DNA from: Chryseobacterium sp. LJ668
GTDB lineage: Bacteria; Bacteroidota; Bacteroidia; Flavobacteriales; Weeksellaceae
NCBI RefSeq assembly: GCF_019613955.1
Contig: NZ_CP080443.1
Location: forward strand, 992,001 to 1,056,000
Length of the DNA stretch: 64,000 bases
Direction of reading: 5' to 3'
The first letter of the stretch is position 1. Each line of letters opens with the position of its first letter. Of this stretch, positions 49,090-58,977 are shown piece by piece. The notes below the pieces were generated by a model. It worked only from the letters and a program-made list of their open reading frames with translations, was not told where the DNA came from and did no database searches. A program made the translations under genes and the position numbers.

Positions 49090-50364
49090 ATGCTTGCCTT
49101 AAAAGCTGAAAACATATCAAAACAATATCGCCTCGGGCAGGTGGGAACGGGTACTTTAACCCACGACCTCAACAGATTCTGGCATCAAATAAGAGGAAAA
49201 GAAAATCCTTACCTCAAAATTGGCGAAGCGAACGATAGAAGTGCCAAAGGATCGTCTGATTACGTTTGGTCTTTACGGGATATTGATTTTGAAATTGAGC
49301 AGGGCGATGCTGTAGGTGTTATCGGAAGAAACGGTGCAGGAAAATCTACCTTACTTAAAATTTTGAGTAAAGTAACAAAACCTACTACCGGAAAAATATA
49401 TACAAACGGCAGGATTGCTTCACTGCTTGAAGTAGGAACAGGTTTTCATCCCGAAATGACGGGGCGTGAAAATGTATATCTTAATGGCGCCATCCTTGGC
49501 ATGACTAAAAAAGAAATCAAAAGGAAATTCGATGAAATCGTAGACTTCTCTGGGGTTGAAAGATATATTGATACCCCTGTAAAAAGGTATTCTTCAGGAA
49601 TGTATGTGCGTCTCGCGTTTGCTGTAGCTGCACATTTAGAATCTGAGATTCTCATCGTAGATGAAGTACTGGCCGTAGGTGATGCAGAATTTCAGAAAAA
49701 ATGCCTTGGAAAAATGGGTGATGTAACGAAGGGTGAAGGCAGAACTATTTTGTTTGTAAGCCATAACATGGCTGCAATCTCAGCATTATGCAAGAAAGGA
49801 ATATTGCTGGAAAATGGTAAAATGAAAGATTCAGGTGCCATTGATACAGTTTTAAACACCTATATGAATGTCGAAAAAAATAATGAAACACATGTTTTCT
49901 TCGATAATAATTCTCTGAGAAGCGGAAGTAAAAATATTGTTTTTGAATCGGTAGAAATTTTGAATAATAAAAATCAGCATTCTAATAATTTTTCAATTGG
50001 CGATGATATCGTTCTCAAATTAAAGATCAGAAATAACACTGGTGAAAAGAGATCAGAAATTGGCATACAGGTAAAAACTATGGAAGACATGCCTGTATTT
50101 CACATCATGCCAAGAGATTCAAACTTTGAATTGCACCATACATCTGAGCAGGAAGAGTTTCTTATAACATTAAAAGACATCAGGCTTTTTCCTGGTAGCT
50201 ATTCTATTACTCTGATATCTGCCAACACGACCGGACATCAAATATATGACAATATAGACAGTGCAATTTCCTTTAATATCTTGGATGGTGGAAAATATAC
50301 GCAGCGTAATTTACCAAGATCAGCAGGATTGTTTTTTCAAAATCCTGATTGGCTGAAACTGTAG
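49090..50364 (+). CDS. wzt: Polysaccharide ABC exporter ATPase with C-terminal glycan-binding-type domain (Wzt type)
   Basis: The first 250 residues of this 424-residue protein are the nucleotide-binding domain: Walker A GRNGAGKSTLLKIL, signature YSSGMYVRLAFAVA, Walker B ILIVDEVLAVGD and the H-loop FVSHNMA. Residues about 265-424 form a beta-sandwich (SIGDDIVLKLKIRNN, LFPGSYSITLISANT) like the Wzt C-terminal domain that reads a chain-end cap in some O-antigens. That would link export to a finished, modified terminus. A methyltransferase, such as the FkbM genes nearby, could supply such a cap; this is inference. Confidence 0.93.
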   Translation: MLALKAENISKQYRLGQVGTGTLTHDLNRFWHQIRGKENPYLKIGEANDRSAKGSSDYVWSLRDIDFEIEQGDAVGVIGRNGAGKSTLLKILSKVTKPTTGKIYTNGRIASLLEVGTGFHPEMTGRENVYLNGAILGMTKKEIKRKFDEIVDFSGVERYIDTPVKRYSSGMYVRLAFAVAAHLESEILIVDEVLAVGDAEFQKKCLGKMGDVTKGEGRTILFVSHNMAAISALCKKGILLENGKMKDSGAIDTVLNTYMNVEKNNETHVFFDNNSLRSGSKNIVFESVEILNNKNQHSNNFSIGDDIVLKLKIRNNTGEKRSEIGIQVKTMEDMPVFHIMPRDSNFELHHTSEQEEFLITLKDIRLFPGSYSITLISANTTGHQIYDNIDSAISFNILDGGKYTQRNLPRSAGLFFQNPDWLKL

Positions 50365-50416
50365 GATAAGGACTAATTTTTTCTGTGATAAGTTGTAAAA
50401 AAATCACTGCAGAATT

Positions 50417-51019
50417 ATGATAAAAAGCTTTTTAAAAAAAATAAAACTGATTCTCAAGAAGAAATTAGTTGGCAAACAAAATCTAGATGACCTTTTTCCT
50501 GATAAAAAAGATCTTTTCCCTAATGTACAAATTATGGCTACCACTTTATTGAGCGGGCAGAATGAGATTGGAGAATATACCTATGTAGGATTTCATGGAG
50601 TCATTACCAGTTCTAAAATTGGAAGATATTGTTCAATTGCAAATAATGTCAGTATTGGAATTGGTGAACATAAAATTCAAAGGGTCTCCACTAATAGTAT
50701 TTTTTATAAAGATCCCTTCAAAACTTTGACCGAAAAAGAATGTACCATTGGAAATGATGTTTGGATAGGATCTAATGTTATTATCCGAAGAGGTGTTACT
50801 GTAGGAAATGGAGCGATTATAGGTTCAAATTCTTTCGTGAATAAAGATGTAAAACCTTTTGAAATAGTTGGGGGATCTCCCGCAAGATTTATAAGAATGA
50901 GGTTTTCTGATGAACAAATTAATTTAATAAATAATTCTAATTGGTGGGATGAAAGCTTGAGCCTTGCTAAACAAAAAATTGAACAATTAGAACAAACAGG
51001 TTTATTTGAAAAAAATTAA
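50417..51019 (+). CDS. Left-handed beta-helix (CatB-like) O-acyltransferase
   Basis: The 200 residues carry hexapeptide repeats typical of the trimeric LbH acyltransferases, such as IGRYCSIANNVSIGIG, TIGNDVWIGSNVIIRRGV and VGNGAIIGSNSFVNKDV. The end PFEIVGGSPARFIRMRF is the CatB/xenobiotic-acetyltransferase subgroup ending, with the likely catalytic His in GIGEHKI. It probably acetylates a sugar of the polysaccharide or its precursor. It lies 53 nt before the FkbM gene. Confidence 0.85.
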   Translation: MIKSFLKKIKLILKKKLVGKQNLDDLFPDKKDLFPNVQIMATTLLSGQNEIGEYTYVGFHGVITSSKIGRYCSIANNVSIGIGEHKIQRVSTNSIFYKDPFKTLTEKECTIGNDVWIGSNVIIRRGVTVGNGAIIGSNSFVNKDVKPFEIVGGSPARFIRMRFSDEQINLINNSNWWDESLSLAKQKIEQLEQTGLFEKN

Positions 51020-51072
51020 TAATTCCCAATTACATACACATTACTCTCATTAACGGTGAAAGTTATAAAAAC

Positions 51073-51771
51073 ATGATACAAAAATTAAAAAAAATAGCTA
51101 AAATCATTTTATCAAAGGAGCAAATAATATACAAAGCTCCCATTTCAGAAAATGATAGAATACAGGCAAAAAGAGTTGTTTCGTGGTTTGCAGATAAAGG
51201 TGATGAAACTTTAAGATTAAACTACGACTTGAACGAAAATTCGATAGTTTTTGATGTCGGTGGTTATAAAGGAGAATTTGCAAGAGATATATTTTGCAAA
51301 TATCAATCAAACATTTATATTTTTGAACCTTTAAAAGAATTTTATGAAATTTGCTTAAAACGTTTTATAAAAAACAGAAAAGTGCATTCTTATAATTTTG
51401 GATTGGCAGATAGATCTTTTGATACTGAAATAAATATTTCAGATAACGCTTCCTCAATCTTTAGTGTAGGCGGCATCAAAACAAAAATCCGTTTAGAATC
51501 AATTACAGATTTTATTGAGAATAAGCACATAGAATCTGTTGATTTAATCAAAATTAATATTGAAGGGGGAGAATATGATTTGTTAGAATCTTTGATTAAA
51601 CAAAAGCTGGTTGATAAGTTTAAGAACATTCAGGTTCAATTTCATGATTTTGTAATCGATAATGCGAGAGATAGAATGGAAAAAATTCAACATGAACTTT
51701 CTAAAACTCATGAGTTGACCTATCAGTATGATTTTGTTTGGGAAAATTGGACATTAAAATCTCATGAATAA
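51073..51771 (+). CDS. FkbM-family SAM-dependent methyltransferase
   Basis: This 232-residue protein has a basic N-terminus and the SAM-binding VFDVGGYKGEFARDIF, with acidic YIFEP after strand two. The later LIKINIEGGEYDLLES, with Asn replacing the more common Asp, and FKNIQVQFHDF are FkbM features. Such enzymes O-methylate sugars or other hydroxyls. It overlaps the next gene (the fucose-synthase homologue) by 8 nt, so the two are translationally coupled. A modified or capped glycan is the likely target. Confidence 0.83.
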   Translation: MIQKLKKIAKIILSKEQIIYKAPISENDRIQAKRVVSWFADKGDETLRLNYDLNENSIVFDVGGYKGEFARDIFCKYQSNIYIFEPLKEFYEICLKRFIKNRKVHSYNFGLADRSFDTEINISDNASSIFSVGGIKTKIRLESITDFIENKHIESVDLIKINIEGGEYDLLESLIKQKLVDKFKNIQVQFHDFVIDNARDRMEKIQHELSKTHELTYQYDFVWENWTLKSHE

Positions 51772-52720
51772 ATCCTCAAAAATATACATCACAGGACATC
51801 GCGGAATGTTGGGAAGCACTACTTTAAATGTATTTAAAGAAGCAGGCTACACCAATATCATTACCGCAACGCATTCCGAATTAGATTTAACCAATCAGCA
51901 AGCTGTTGAAGATTTTTTCCATAGAGAAAAGCCGGAATATGTGATCCATATTGCAGCAAAAGTAGGCGGTATAAAGGCTAACATAGACAATCCTGCAGTT
52001 TTTTTATATGATAATTTAATCATGCAGGCCAATGTGATCCATTCTTCTTATAAAAATGGGGTGAAAAAATTTGTTTTTTTGGGAAGCTCATGCATTTATC
52101 CGAAAGAATCTCCGCAGCCGATGAAAGAAGAGTATCTTCTCACCGGTAAGCTGGAGCCTACCAACGAAGGTTATGCTATCAGTAAAATTGCAGGGATCAA
52201 ATTATTAGAAACTTATTACCAACAATATGGCTTCAGCAGTATCAGTTTGATGCCGAGCAATCTCTATGGTCCCAATGACAGTTTTGATCTGGCGCATGCG
52301 CACGTTTTGTCTTCATTAGTTAAAAGATTTGTGGATGCTAAAGAAGAAAATGCGGCATCGGTTACACTTTGGGGAACCGGTATTGCTAGAAGAGAATTTT
52401 TGCATGTAAATGACTGTGCCCGAGCAATTTTATTTATGTTTGAACATTATAGTTCGCATGAATTTATTAATATTGGTCCCGGTGATGACATCGGAATCAG
52501 AGAATTGGCAGAAACCATTGCTAAAAAAGTAGATTATAAAGGCGAAGTGATCTGGGACAATACAAAACCCAACGGCATGCTGAGAAAATGTATGGATGTT
52601 GGTAAGATGGCAGAGACTGGCTTTATACCCGAAATAAATTTAGATCAAGGAATTGATCAGGTTATAGAAAGATATCAGGAACTCATGGATGAAACAGATA
52701 AGACAGCACCTGTACTTTAA
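51764..52720 (+). CDS. GDP-L-fucose synthase homologue (possibly GDP-L-colitose synthase)
   Basis: This 318-residue NADPH-dependent epimerase/reductase has the Rossmann start YITGHRGMLGS, the segment FLGSSCIYPKESPQPMKEE with the Cys used in 3,5-epimerisation and YAISK with Tyr-x3-Lys. The loop FDLAHAHVLSSLVKRF has the catalytic His in AHV. Fcl/WcaG makes GDP-L-fucose from GDP-4-keto-6-deoxymannose. The adjoining gene encodes a ColD-like dehydratase, so this enzyme may instead act as ColC on the 3-deoxy substrate, or on both. LSSLVKRF differs a little from the usual LPALIRKF. Confidence 0.87.
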   Translation: MNKSSKIYITGHRGMLGSTTLNVFKEAGYTNIITATHSELDLTNQQAVEDFFHREKPEYVIHIAAKVGGIKANIDNPAVFLYDNLIMQANVIHSSYKNGVKKFVFLGSSCIYPKESPQPMKEEYLLTGKLEPTNEGYAISKIAGIKLLETYYQQYGFSSISLMPSNLYGPNDSFDLAHAHVLSSLVKRFVDAKEENAASVTLWGTGIARREFLHVNDCARAILFMFEHYSSHEFINIGPGDDIGIRELAETIAKKVDYKGEVIWDNTKPNGMLRKCMDVGKMAETGFIPEINLDQGIDQVIERYQELMDETDKTAPVL

Positions 52721-52738
52721 AACAATAAATACTTACAG

Positions 52739-53914
52739 ATGAAAATACCATTGATGCGTAAAGCCTTCTTAAATGAAGTAGAAACCAAAAAAGCTTTAGC
52801 AGAATTTATACTTAATGCAGACCGTTTAAGCATGGACGTAGAATGCGGAAAATTTGAAAAAAAATTCGCAGAATATCAGCAATGCAAACATGCCGTTTTA
52901 TTTAATAGTGGCGGAAGCGCAAACTTAGCCATGCTCCAGGCTCTGAAAAACATGGGCAAACTGAAAGACGGTGACAAAATAGGGTTTTCTGCCCTTACAT
53001 GGTCTACCAACACTATGCCTATAATCCAGATGAATATGGTTCCTGTGGTCATCGATGTTACCCCTGAAGTGATCAATACAACTTCCCAAAATTTATTGGA
53101 AAGATTAGAAACTACAGATCTGCAGGCACTCTTCATTACCAATATTCTAGGATTTACAGGAGATATTGATACCATACGACGGATCTGTGAAGAAAGAAAT
53201 ATTATATTGATCGAAGACAATTGTGAATCTCTAGGCACACAGTTACCAGAAGGCAGAACAGGAAACTTTGGGATTGGAGCAAGTTTTTCTTTCTTTGTAG
53301 CCCACCACATGAGTACGATAGAAGGCGGAATGGTCTGTACAAGTGATGATGATCTTGCAGAAATGCTTCGCATAGTGAGAGCAAACGGCTGGGACAGAAA
53401 TCTGAATCCTGAACAGCAGCAAAAATGGAGAGCTCACTTCGGAATACAATCTGAATTTGAAGCAAAATATACTTTTTACGATCTTGGCTACAACTTTAGA
53501 CCCACAGAAATCACCGGATTTCTTGGTCAATATCAAATGCAGTTTTTAGAAAAAAACATCAGTTCCCGAGAGCAGAATTATCTCAGGATTGAAAAAGTAG
53601 TCCACCAGAATCCTGATTTCTTGCCTTTAAAGCATGATCATATTAATGTGCTCTCAACTTTTGCGTTTCCATTTGTATGTAGAACAGCAGAATTAAGAAC
53701 TCATTATTTACAGAAATTTATTGACGCAGGAGTAGAAATACGCCCTATGATTGCAGGAAATATGCAGAGCCAGCCCTTCTACAAAAAATATGTGAAAGAA
53801 GTTTACAATATGCCGGGTGCAGATATGATGCACAACAATGGCTTCTATTGTGGGAATTATCCTGAACTTCTGGAAGAAGATCTTATAGTTTTTGAAAATT
53901 TACTTCGAAAATAA
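52739..53914 (+). CDS. PLP enzyme of the DegT/AHBA family with His-His in place of catalytic Lys (ColD-like)
   Basis: This 391-residue protein has the DegT fold, with FNSGGSANLAML for the phosphate of PLP and LIEDNCESLGTQ. Where sugar aminotransferases have the Schiff-base Lys, it reads SFFVAHHMSTIEGGM with His189-His190. Among family members this replacement marks 3-dehydratases such as ColD (GDP-4-keto-6-deoxymannose 3-dehydratase) and the E1 dehydrases. No Cys cluster for an iron-sulphur centre was noted, so ColD is the better match. The gene sits between an Fcl homologue and, further on, gmd, which supplies the exact substrate. A 3,6-dideoxy sugar is the inferred product. Confidence 0.85.
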   Translation: MKIPLMRKAFLNEVETKKALAEFILNADRLSMDVECGKFEKKFAEYQQCKHAVLFNSGGSANLAMLQALKNMGKLKDGDKIGFSALTWSTNTMPIIQMNMVPVVIDVTPEVINTTSQNLLERLETTDLQALFITNILGFTGDIDTIRRICEERNIILIEDNCESLGTQLPEGRTGNFGIGASFSFFVAHHMSTIEGGMVCTSDDDLAEMLRIVRANGWDRNLNPEQQQKWRAHFGIQSEFEAKYTFYDLGYNFRPTEITGFLGQYQMQFLEKNISSREQNYLRIEKVVHQNPDFLPLKHDHINVLSTFAFPFVCRTAELRTHYLQKFIDAGVEIRPMIAGNMQSQPFYKKYVKEVYNMPGADMMHNNGFYCGNYPELLEEDLIVFENLLRK

Positions 53915-53918
53915 ATAT

Positions 53919-54800
53919 ATGGTAGCAGTAGAACTTATCGGCGGGTTAGGAAACCAGATGTTTCAGTATGCCACGGCAAAAGCTTTGTCGCTACATCGTA
54001 ATGAACTTCTTTTATTAGACAGTCGTCTTTTTGACAATTACAAGCTCCACAGCTATTCCTTAAATCATTTCAACATTGAGGCATCTGTTGTAAAAAACAA
54101 TCTCCCATTGAAGACACCAAGTTTTTCGAAAAGAGTAATACATAAGATTCTACAGAAACTAGATGCATTTATTCTGAAAAATAAAGTCTTCAGCATTTAT
54201 CAGGAGAAAGATCTGCGCTTTGATAAGACGCTTTTCAAAACAAATAAAAAAAATATTTATCTGAAAGGATATTTTCAGTCAGAAAAGTATTTTCTTAGAT
54301 TTGAGGATGAGATTCGCAGAGATTTTGAGATCATAACTGCGCTCAAAAAAGAAACAAGAGATATGCTGAAAATAATTGAAGCTGGAGATTCAGTTTCACT
54401 TCACATCAGAAGAGGTGATTATATTTCCAACGCCAATGCAAACGCAGTACATGGAACTTGCAATCTAGACTACTATCACAGAGCGATTACAATTATACAA
54501 GGGAAAATAAAAGATCCAGCGTTTTTTATTTTTTCTGATGATATTGATTGGGCAAAAGAGAATTTAAAGATCGACAATACCATATATTTTGTAGACTTTA
54601 ATGATGCTTCTACCAATTACGAAGATATCAAATTAATGAGTGCATGCAAGCACAACATCATTGCCAACAGCAGCTTCAGCTGGTGGGGAGCATGGCTAAA
54701 CAGCAGTAAAAATAAAATTGTGATTGCTCCTTCAAAATGGTTCAATACGGATAAGCTTAATTCAGAAGATATAATCCCGGAATCATGGATGAAGATTTAA
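53919..54800 (+). CDS. GT11-family alpha-1,2-fucosyltransferase-type enzyme
   Basis: The start MVAVELIGGLGNQMFQYATA at 53919 fits the GT11 N-terminus; the frame could be extended 27 nt into the upstream gene but that is unlikely. The 293 residues contain SLHIRRGDYISN, the GDP-sugar-binding motif, and NSSFSWWGAWL near the C-terminus. It should move fucose, or a related L-sugar such as colitose, from its GDP form to a galactose-type acceptor. It begins 4 nt after the ColD-like gene. Confidence 0.88.
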   Translation: MVAVELIGGLGNQMFQYATAKALSLHRNELLLLDSRLFDNYKLHSYSLNHFNIEASVVKNNLPLKTPSFSKRVIHKILQKLDAFILKNKVFSIYQEKDLRFDKTLFKTNKKNIYLKGYFQSEKYFLRFEDEIRRDFEIITALKKETRDMLKIIEAGDSVSLHIRRGDYISNANANAVHGTCNLDYYHRAITIIQGKIKDPAFFIFSDDIDWAKENLKIDNTIYFVDFNDASTNYEDIKLMSACKHNIIANSSFSWWGAWLNSSKNKIVIAPSKWFNTDKLNSEDIIPESWMKI

Positions 54801-55810
54801 AAGTTCCTAAAATATCTGTGGTGATGCCGGTTTATAACGGCGAAAAATATTTGAAAGAAGCAATTGACAGCATTTTAAATCAAACTTTGATTGATTTTGA
54901 ATTATTGATCATCAACGACGGTTCATCAGATCATACGGAAAGTATTGTTAAATCTTACATGGATGATCGTATTGTTTATCTAAAAAACGAACAAAACATC
55001 GGCCTTATAAAAACCCTGAATAAAGGTTTGGATCTTGCAAGAGGAGAATTTATTGCAAGAATGGATCAGGACGATATTTCTCTTCCTGAAAGATTTGAAA
55101 AACAAATCTCCGTCCTTGAAAAAAATCCTGAAATAGGCGTTTGCGGAACTTGGTTTACACTTTTCAGGGAGAATCAAGAAGATCAAATTATAAAACACCC
55201 GGAATCTAATGATTCCATAAAAATAGGTCTTCTTACATCATGCTTGGTTGGTCATCCAACAGTGATGATACGAAAAATGGTGATTGGAGATTATCGATAC
55301 GACATTAATTATCAAGCAGCCGAAGATTATGAGTTATGGACAAGGCTCATCAAAATAACTGGATTTCATAATATTCAGGAGTCGCTTCTGCGGTACCGTT
55401 TTCATCATACGAACATGTCAGTTTTAGAAAACAGTGTTCAGGTTATCAATAGTAAAATGATTACAGGCAATCAGCTGCAATATATTGACATTTCAAACAG
55501 TGAAGAAAATATAGATTTATGCAGGGATCTGTTGGGATCTGCTCCCAAATTTCGATATACAAATGATGAATTTAGAAATCTTCTTACATTTGCAAACAAA
55601 CTTGAGTTTCAGAATTCAAAAAAGAAGGTGTATGATGAAGAAAAATTTCGTGGTATTATTAATAAAAGATTGATTGAAGTTTTTAATAAAACTGCTAATC
55701 AAAATTTTTCAACTCTTACATTTTTATTAAAAAACAGAAAAGAAATTATTTTACAAAGAAGTATGATCAACAATATAAAAACTCTGGCAAAAATAATTCT
55801 GAAAAAATAA
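54785..55810 (+). CDS. Family 2 glycosyltransferase
   Basis: This 341-residue cytoplasmic enzyme has a GT-A fold: [32 protein letters not shown] and the DxD-type [13 protein letters not shown] metal site. [22 protein letters not shown] follows as usual. The acceptor region is [11 protein letters not shown], and the last 100 residues are helical. It overlaps the fucosyltransferase gene by 16 nt. It adds one sugar of the repeat; the donor cannot be read from the sequence. Confidence 0.87.
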   Translation: MDEDLKVPKISVVMPVYNGEKYLKEAIDSILNQTLIDFELLIINDGSSDHTESIVKSYMDDRIVYLKNEQNIGLIKTLNKGLDLARGEFIARMDQDDISLPERFEKQISVLEKNPEIGVCGTWFTLFRENQEDQIIKHPESNDSIKIGLLTSCLVGHPTVMIRKMVIGDYRYDINYQAAEDYELWTRLIKITGFHNIQESLLRYRFHHTNMSVLENSVQVINSKMITGNQLQYIDISNSEENIDLCRDLLGSAPKFRYTNDEFRNLLTFANKLEFQNSKKKVYDEEKFRGIINKRLIEVFNKTANQNFSTLTFLLKNRKEIILQRSMINNIKTLAKIILKK

Positions 55811-55820
55811 ACACATTATT

Positions 55821-56903
55821 ATGAAAGTAGCATTAATTACCGGAGTAACAGGTCAAGATGGCTCCTATCTTGCTGAATTTCTGCTTGAAAAAGGATATGA
55901 AGTTCACGGCATTAAAAGAAGAGCGTCCTCTTTTAATACCCAAAGAATAGATCATATTTTCAGAGATCTTCACGAGAAAGATGTAAAATTCAAACTTCAC
56001 TACGGTGATCTTACAGACTCTACCAATCTGATAAGAATTATACAGGAAGTACAGCCTGACGAAATTTACAATCTTGGGGCGATGAGCCATGTAAAGGTAA
56101 GCTTTGATTCTCCGGAATATGTTGCTAATACAGATGGCATTGGTACTTTAAGACTTCTTGAGGCCATAAGAATTTTAGGACTTACCCATAAAACCAGAAT
56201 TTATCAGGCGTCAACTTCAGAACTGTATGGTGGCTTACCCGAAAACAAAAATAAAAATGGTTTCTATGACGAGAGCAGTCCTTTTTATCCGCGCTCGCCG
56301 TATGGCGCTGCAAAAATATATGCTTACTGGATTACTGTAAACTACCGTGAAGCCTATGGAATGTATGCCTGTAACGGAATCTTGTTTAATCACGAATCTC
56401 CAAGAAGAGGAGAAACGTTTGTCACGCGGAAAATCACAATGGCAGCTGCAAAAATTGCTTTGGGTTTACAAGACGTTTTGTATTTGGGAAATCTTAATGC
56501 GCGAAGAGACTGGGGACATGCAAAAGATTACATCGAAGCGATGTGGCTCATGTTACAACAGGACACAGCTGAAGATTTTGTAATCGCTACAGGTAAAACT
56601 ACGTATATCAGAGATTTTGTACGAATGGCATTTGGAGAATTAGGAATTGAACTTGAATTTTCGGGTGAAGCAGAAAACGAAGTCGGAAAAGTAAAATCAT
56701 GCTCAGATCAGGAATACCAACTTCCGCTCGGAAAAGAAATTGTAAAAATAGATCCTACTTATTACCGACCTACTGAGGTCGATTTATTGCTTGGTGATCC
56801 TACAAAATCTAAAACAAAATTAGGCTGGAAGCCTCAATATGATGTCAAGGCTTTATGTAAAGAAATGGTGCAAAGCGATGTGCTGCTTTTCAAAAACCAA
56901 TGA
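55821..56903 (+). CDS. gmd: GDP-mannose 4,6-dehydratase
   Basis: This 360-residue enzyme makes GDP-4-keto-6-deoxy-D-mannose, the shared precursor of GDP-fucose and GDP-colitose. The motifs are [33 protein letters not shown] (the Gmd NADP/GDP loop), [11 protein letters not shown] and [12 protein letters not shown] with Tyr-x3-Lys. [18 protein letters not shown] and [16 protein letters not shown] complete the family pattern. It is followed by a terminator, closing the second transcription unit of the cluster. Confidence 0.97.
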   Translation: MKVALITGVTGQDGSYLAEFLLEKGYEVHGIKRRASSFNTQRIDHIFRDLHEKDVKFKLHYGDLTDSTNLIRIIQEVQPDEIYNLGAMSHVKVSFDSPEYVANTDGIGTLRLLEAIRILGLTHKTRIYQASTSELYGGLPENKNKNGFYDESSPFYPRSPYGAAKIYAYWITVNYREAYGMYACNGILFNHESPRRGETFVTRKITMAAAKIALGLQDVLYLGNLNARRDWGHAKDYIEAMWLMLQQDTAEDFVIATGKTTYIRDFVRMAFGELGIELEFSGEAENEVGKVKSCSDQEYQLPLGKEIVKIDPTYYRPTEVDLLLGDPTKSKTKLGWKPQYDVKALCKEMVQSDVLLFKNQ

Positions 56904-56947
56904 TTTTAAATTAGAAAAATATAATCAGTATTCTTTACACTGTAATG

Positions 56948-56974
56948 AAAACATGGCTTTCGTCATGTTTTTTT
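56948..56974 (+). terminator. Terminator after gmd
   Basis: AAAACATG (56948-56955), an 8-nt loop and CATGTTTT (56964-56971) are followed by Ts. Flanking GTAAT/ATTAC can extend the stem. Confidence 0.8.
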
Positions 56975-57103
56975 ATTACGACTGGGTTTATAATCTCAAG
57001 AGATTACTATTAAAAACAAACCTTTAGTTTATCTATATCATGCCGCCTTGGTATTCAGAAAGGATGGTCTACTTTTAAGAATTATATAAATATAAAATTT
57101 TAA

Positions 57104-57111
57104 TATCTTTG
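57104..57111 (+). promoter_or_regulatory. Candidate -7 box for the third cluster unit
   Basis: TATCTTTG matches TAnnTTTG in the 312-nt gap between gmd and the next glycosyltransferase gene, after the gmd terminator. No -33 TTG at the right spacing was seen. Nothing else in this gap could be identified. Confidence 0.45.
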
Positions 57112-57233
57112 TTTTTTAAAAACACAAAATGCATCAATGTTAAACTGTAACTTATTATTAAGTCACATACGATATTTGTTCATTTGCAAAGATGTAGAGA
57201 CTCCTTAAATCTATTGTGAATAAAAGAAGCTTA

Positions 57234-58022
57234 ATGAAAAAATATACAGAATTTATTCGAATCGCGAAAGCCGTAAAAAAATATTGTAGCATTCAATTCT
57301 TGATGCAGATCATATTCCCCAAGACCATTCCTGTAATTATCGTTAATTTCAATCAATTAAAAACGCTGAAAGAACTTATTAATTTTTTATTTGATAGAAA
57401 ATTTTCCAAAATTTACATTATTGATAATCATTCTACCTACCAGCCTCTTTTAGATTATTATGAGGAGATGAAAAAAAGCGTTGAAATTATCATGTTGGAT
57501 AAGAATGAAGGCCACATGGTTTTCTTTAAAAATAAAAATTTATTCAACAAACTTGCTAAAGGTTTTTTCATACTCACCGACCCAGATATTCTCCCAAACA
57601 AAAAGCTTCCAAAAAACTTTATGAGAATCTTAATCAAAAATTTAATGAAATATGATGAATGGGTCACCAAAGCAGGTTTTGCATTGGATATTTCAGATCT
57701 TCCTGATTTTTATCCTGCTAAAGAACAAGTAATAGCGTGGGAAAAGAGATTTTGGAAAAACGAAGTAGAAAAAAATATCTACCTGACAAGACTCGATACG
57801 ACTTTCGCTTTGTACAAGCCAATATCTTTTGAGGAATACCAGAAAAATGATAATCATTTCAAAGCACTTAGAATTGCAGGAAATTTCACATGTGAGCATC
57901 TGGGATGGCATATTGATTATTCTAACCTCACTGATGAACAAAATTATTATAGAGAACTTGCATCCAACTCAAGTTCATGGATTATTGACAGCACAGGAAA
58001 AACTAAAGACAGAACATATTAA
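57234..58022 (+). CDS. GT-A-type glycosyltransferase
   Basis: ATG 57234 gives 262 residues; GTG 57216 would add MNKRSL. The core reads PVIIVNFNQLKTLKELINFL, IIDNHSTYQPLLDYY, LDKNEGHMVFF and then LTDPDILPNKKLP, a DxD-like metal motif. The C-terminal half is Trp- and Asn-rich (NFTCEHLGWHIDYSNLTDEQ) and unlike the common GT2 ending. It is thus a distant GT2-like enzyme with uncertain donor. It is first in the third unit of the cluster. Confidence 0.72.
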   Translation: MKKYTEFIRIAKAVKKYCSIQFLMQIIFPKTIPVIIVNFNQLKTLKELINFLFDRKFSKIYIIDNHSTYQPLLDYYEEMKKSVEIIMLDKNEGHMVFFKNKNLFNKLAKGFFILTDPDILPNKKLPKNFMRILIKNLMKYDEWVTKAGFALDISDLPDFYPAKEQVIAWEKRFWKNEVEKNIYLTRLDTTFALYKPISFEEYQKNDNHFKALRIAGNFTCEHLGWHIDYSNLTDEQNYYRELASNSSSWIIDSTGKTKDRTY

Positions 58023-58086
58023 AAATTAATTTGCATTATTCGCATTCTGACAGATAAAAAATTTCAATATATATATCATTTGATCA

Positions 58087-58977
58087 ATGAATAAAGTTTC
58101 CGTTATTGTTCTCACCTACAATCAAGAAAAATTTATAGAAAAAAATTTGACCGGAATTTTTATGCAAAAAGTAAATTTTCCTGTTGAACTTATTATTTCT
58201 GATGATTGCTCGACAGATCAGACGGTCCTTATTATCAACGAATTGATCAAAAATAAACCGGCTCATATTGAAATTAAATTTAAGTCACATCAAAAAAACT
58301 TAGGTTCAACACCAAATTTTTTTAATGCTCTTCAAGAAGCTACAGGAAAGTACATTGCTTTCTGTGAAGGAGATGATTATTGGACTGATGAGAATAAACT
58401 GCAGATACAGTATGACTTTTTAGAAGAAAATAAAGATTATTCAATGTGTTTTCATCAGGTAAAAAACATTTCTTCAAATCAATTGATCAATGACAGTCTA
58501 TTTGCTACGGTTGACAACAAAGACTATTCACCTTTTGAAATTTTCCGGCACTGGATTGTACATACAACCTCCGTATTTATGAATGCCGAAGTTTTACAAA
58601 ACCATGCAGCCAAAACGCTTTTCAAACATCCCGAATTATTATATTTTGATACTTTCCTGTATATGGCCTGCTCTCTCAACGGAAAAATCCGGGGTTCAGA
58701 TCTTACCATGTCATGTTATCTGAGGCACGAAGAGGGGTTATCTAACGGTATTAATTACAAAAGAGATTTGAAGCATAATCATCTTGATGAAATTATAGCC
58801 GAAACTTATGGTGGGAAAGTTAAAGAATATGCCAACTGGCAGATTTTTTCAAGGAGCAGAATAGCCTTTCTGCATCTTTTGAAGCAGGGAAAATTCAACT
58901 TGGCATTTCAGCACTTAAGATGGATTCTGAAAAAGAAAGGAAACCTGAAAATATATTTAATAAAAAAATATGCTTAA
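58087..58977 (+). CDS. Family 2 glycosyltransferase
   Basis: This 296-residue protein has a GT-A fold with SVIVLTYNQEKFIEKNLTGI, IISDDCSTDQTVLII and the acidic metal site CEGDDYWTDENKLQIQYDFL. The acceptor-side helix pair ends with KHNHLDEIIAETYGG. The donor is unknown. Its stop overlaps the start of the acyltransferase gene by 8 nt. Confidence 0.87.
   Translation: MNKVSVIVLTYNQEKFIEKNLTGIFMQKVNFPVELIISDDCSTDQTVLIINELIKNKPAHIEIKFKSHQKNLGSTPNFFNALQEATGKYIAFCEGDDYWTDENKLQIQYDFLEENKDYSMCFHQVKNISSNQLINDSLFATVDNKDYSPFEIFRHWIVHTTSVFMNAEVLQNHAAKTLFKHPELLYFDTFLYMACSLNGKIRGSDLTMSCYLRHEEGLSNGINYKRDLKHNHLDEIIAETYGGKVKEYANWQIFSRSRIAFLHLLKQGKFNLAFQHLRWILKKKGNLKIYLIKKYA

Noticed and set aside
52876..53536. 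Open frames opposite the ColD-like gene
   Set aside because: The plus-strand gene is a clear full-length family member; these frames are shadows without starts or promoters that make sense.
52739..53914. Ordinary sugar aminotransferase making an amino sugar
   Set aside because: The His-His at the lysine position makes normal transamination unlikely.
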